A DNA stretch of 64,000 nucleotides. Origin: Akkermansia sp. GTDB lineage: Bacteria > Verrucomicrobiota > Verrucomicrobiia > Verrucomicrobiales > Akkermansiaceae. The position numbers and the translations under genes were made by a program. Shown here one piece after another: positions 62,656-64,000 of this stretch; within the stretch, counting starts at the first letter, position 1; every line of letters starts with the position of its first letter. The notes below the pieces were generated by a model. That model had not been told where the DNA came from and made no database searches. It worked only from the letters and a program-made list of their open reading frames with translations. Location: the NCBI GenBank assembly GCA_017398765.1, contig JAFQEY010000093.1, positions 1 through 64,000 of the forward strand. The letters are read 5' to 3'.

Positions 62656-63614
62656 ACTATTATTATCTGGACAGTAAACGGAACATCTGCGGTCCATACA
62701 GCCGGGAGCAGATGTGTGCCTACCTTCTGAACGGTACCATCACACCGGAGTCACTTTGTGCCGCTGCCGGGGAGCAGAATTGGCGCCCGCTTTCCGAACA
62801 GGAGTGGATGCGTGGCAGTGAAGCAGCGGAGACTCCCAAATCTGTAAATATGGGAAATTGTCCCTACTGCGGAGCGGAGCAGGTGGGTTTTCAGCTCCCC
62901 TCAGCCTGTTCTTCCTGCGGAGCACCACAGGCACCGAAAGATAGTTCCATGTGGAGTTTTTTTTGTCTGGCTCTCAGGCGCCTGTTCTGTTTCAAAGGGC
63001 GTTCCCAGCGCAAGGAATACTGGGCATACGTACTGTTTTCATGTTTATTTATACTGCTGTCAGATGTGCTGATTATCGTGGGAATGTTCGGACATTGGAT
63101 ACAGATGGGTACACTGCTTATCGTTTATAACAGCTTGGTGGGTTTACTGATTTACCCGCTGTTGGTCCGCAGATTACATGATATCGGTCTGAGCGGGAGG
63201 TGGATGATCATACCTTTTGTTTTGTCTCTTATCTCCTGTATCACGACTGTGAATGCAATAATCCATAATACTACTCCCCCTACCGTCACAGCCCTTGTAG
63301 AGGAAGAAAGCGGCACCATGAGCAAAGAGGACTTCAGCAGGAAGTACCCCGGTGTTTTTCTTTCAGAAGGGCAGGGGGAGATACAGTACCGCGTTAGCAA
63401 AGAGAGATACAGCACTTTTGCCGGGTTTAAGCAGATTAAGGAAATAACCGACAGAATAAATTATCCCTTCGGCACATCTCCTGCCATGAAAACGGTAGCC
63501 CAATTGTTCTCCATACTGAATCAGTTGGTGGGTATCCTCATCTTTGTGGCGGCTTGTATCGACAGTCGGCGCGGTGCCAATAAATACGGACCTTCTTCAA
63601 AATATACCTGTTAA
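62652..63614 (+). CDS. GYF_2 / zinc-ribbon / DUF805 membrane protein 3
   Basis: A 320-residue paralogue with all three modules: GYF_2 (MNYYYLDSKRNICGPYSREQM), a CPYCG...CSSCG zinc ribbon (about 74-95) and DUF805 with GRSQRKEYWAY, RRLHDIGLSGRWM and CIDSRRGANKYGPSSK. The insert before the last membrane segment differs from that of protein 1. Translation is coupled to protein 2 by the 4-nt overlap. Confidence 0.82.
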   Translation: MNYYYLDSKRNICGPYSREQMCAYLLNGTITPESLCAAAGEQNWRPLSEQEWMRGSEAAETPKSVNMGNCPYCGAEQVGFQLPSACSSCGAPQAPKDSSMWSFFCLALRRLFCFKGRSQRKEYWAYVLFSCLFILLSDVLIIVGMFGHWIQMGTLLIVYNSLVGLLIYPLLVRRLHDIGLSGRWMIIPFVLSLISCITTVNAIIHNTTPPTVTALVEEESGTMSKEDFSRKYPGVFLSEGQGEIQYRVSKERYSTFAGFKQIKEITDRINYPFGTSPAMKTVAQLFSILNQLVGILIFVAACIDSRRGANKYGPSSKYTC

Positions 63615-63619
63615 GACTC

Positions 63620-64000
63620 ATGAGCTATTACTATCTGAACCGAAACCGACAGCCTGTGGGACCTCTGACGGAAGATGAGCTGAAAGTAGCCATACGCACG
63701 GAAGCTCTGGTGCCGGATACTATGGTGACCACGGAAGGCGGCAAAAAATGGGTCTGCCTGAATACCCTGCCCGGCATGGATGATGCTCTGGCGGCGGTGG
63801 AGGGCAGCACCATGGGGGTCTGCCCGCGATGCGGCGAAGAAATCACCGGTTTCTGTATGCCGCCGCGTTGTCCCCATTGCGGCTTTGAAATGGCACTTCC
63901 TTTCAATGAGCGCGATATGTTGTGGAAAAATTTTGTTTTTTCGCTGAAAAAAAGTTTATGTTTGCGCGGGCGAGCCACCCGCACGGAATATTGGAGTTTC
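63620..64000 (+). CDS. GYF_2 / zinc-ribbon / DUF805 membrane protein 4 (partial, runs off the window)
   Basis: The first 127 codons of a fourth paralogue, starting 5 bp after the previous stop. It opens with MSYYYLNRNRQPVGPLTEDEL, has a CPRCG...CPHCG zinc ribbon (about 69-90) and reaches the DUF805 start RGRATRTEYWSF at the window edge. No stop is reached, so the length is unknown. Confidence 0.8.
   Translation, partial: MSYYYLNRNRQPVGPLTEDELKVAIRTEALVPDTMVTTEGGKKWVCLNTLPGMDDALAAVEGSTMGVCPRCGEEITGFCMPPRCPHCGFEMALPFNERDMLWKNFVFSLKKSLCLRGRATRTEYWSF

Overview
The window looks like a chromosomal segment of a host-associated Verrucomicrobiota bacterium, most likely an Akkermansia relative. This rests on a secreted sialidase next to ordinary housekeeping genes, GYF/DUF805 membrane-protein arrays, a MacAB-type efflux operon with MacB split in two, and very large secreted ankyrin proteins with no recognisable relatives. 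The taxonomic call is inference. No plasmid, phage or insertion-sequence backbone is visible.

Layout. 0.2-4.4 kb: dnaB, a lipoprotein amidase, a 41-residue lipoprotein and metY. 4.4-5.8 kb: an AAA/DUF4143 ATPase bracketed by two identical 43-bp compound palindromes. 5.9-17.3 kb: M16 protease, nnr, rpoZ, smpB, a glycosyltransferase, clpB, rubrerythrin, ispE and a duplicated siroheme-decarboxylase-like/Lrp-like protein. 17.4-25.8 kb: pheT-pheS, fabG, rplI, sialidase, MATE transporter and tRNA-Glu. 26-37.5 kb: an EF-hand Cys-rich secreted protein, then a PDZ protein, an unknown secreted protein and two giant paralogous secreted proteins in one probable operon. 37.6-39.8 kb: a second AAA/DUF4143 ATPase and two small membrane proteins. 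39.9-47.2 kb: a MacA/MacB/TolC export operon and a PBP2-like transpeptidase. 47.4-56.0 kb: carB, an AlbA_2/Schlafen-type protein, two paralogous lipoproteins with a possible Cys-His-Asp triad, a metallophosphoesterase and ribD. 56.0-56.3 kb: an AT-rich block with seven DnaA-box-like 9-mers, a candidate oriC. 56.3-60.6 kb: a lipoprotein, a TPR-like protein and argS, with four parS-like palindromes spread among them. 60.6-60.85 kb: a probable structured small RNA. 60.9 kb to the end: four tandem DUF805 genes, the last cut by the window edge.

Most promoters that can be read are TTGNNN / 16-18 bp / TATNNT, and the -10 often ends only 6-14 nt before the start codon. Many mRNAs (ispE, ribD, sialidase, M16 protease, the 57.0-kb lipoprotein) therefore appear leaderless or nearly so, with no Shine-Dalgarno. 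A minority (rubrerythrin, the second ATPase, MATE, amidase) have clear purine-rich ribosome sites. These promoter placements were used to choose several starts.

The strongest observations are the unannotated replication-origin neighbourhood (DnaA boxes plus parS-like sites), the giant ankyrin protein pair with a C-terminal module shared with its neighbour, the palindrome-bracketed ATPase gene, and the leaderless promoter pattern. All calls were made by reading the sequence; no database search was run.
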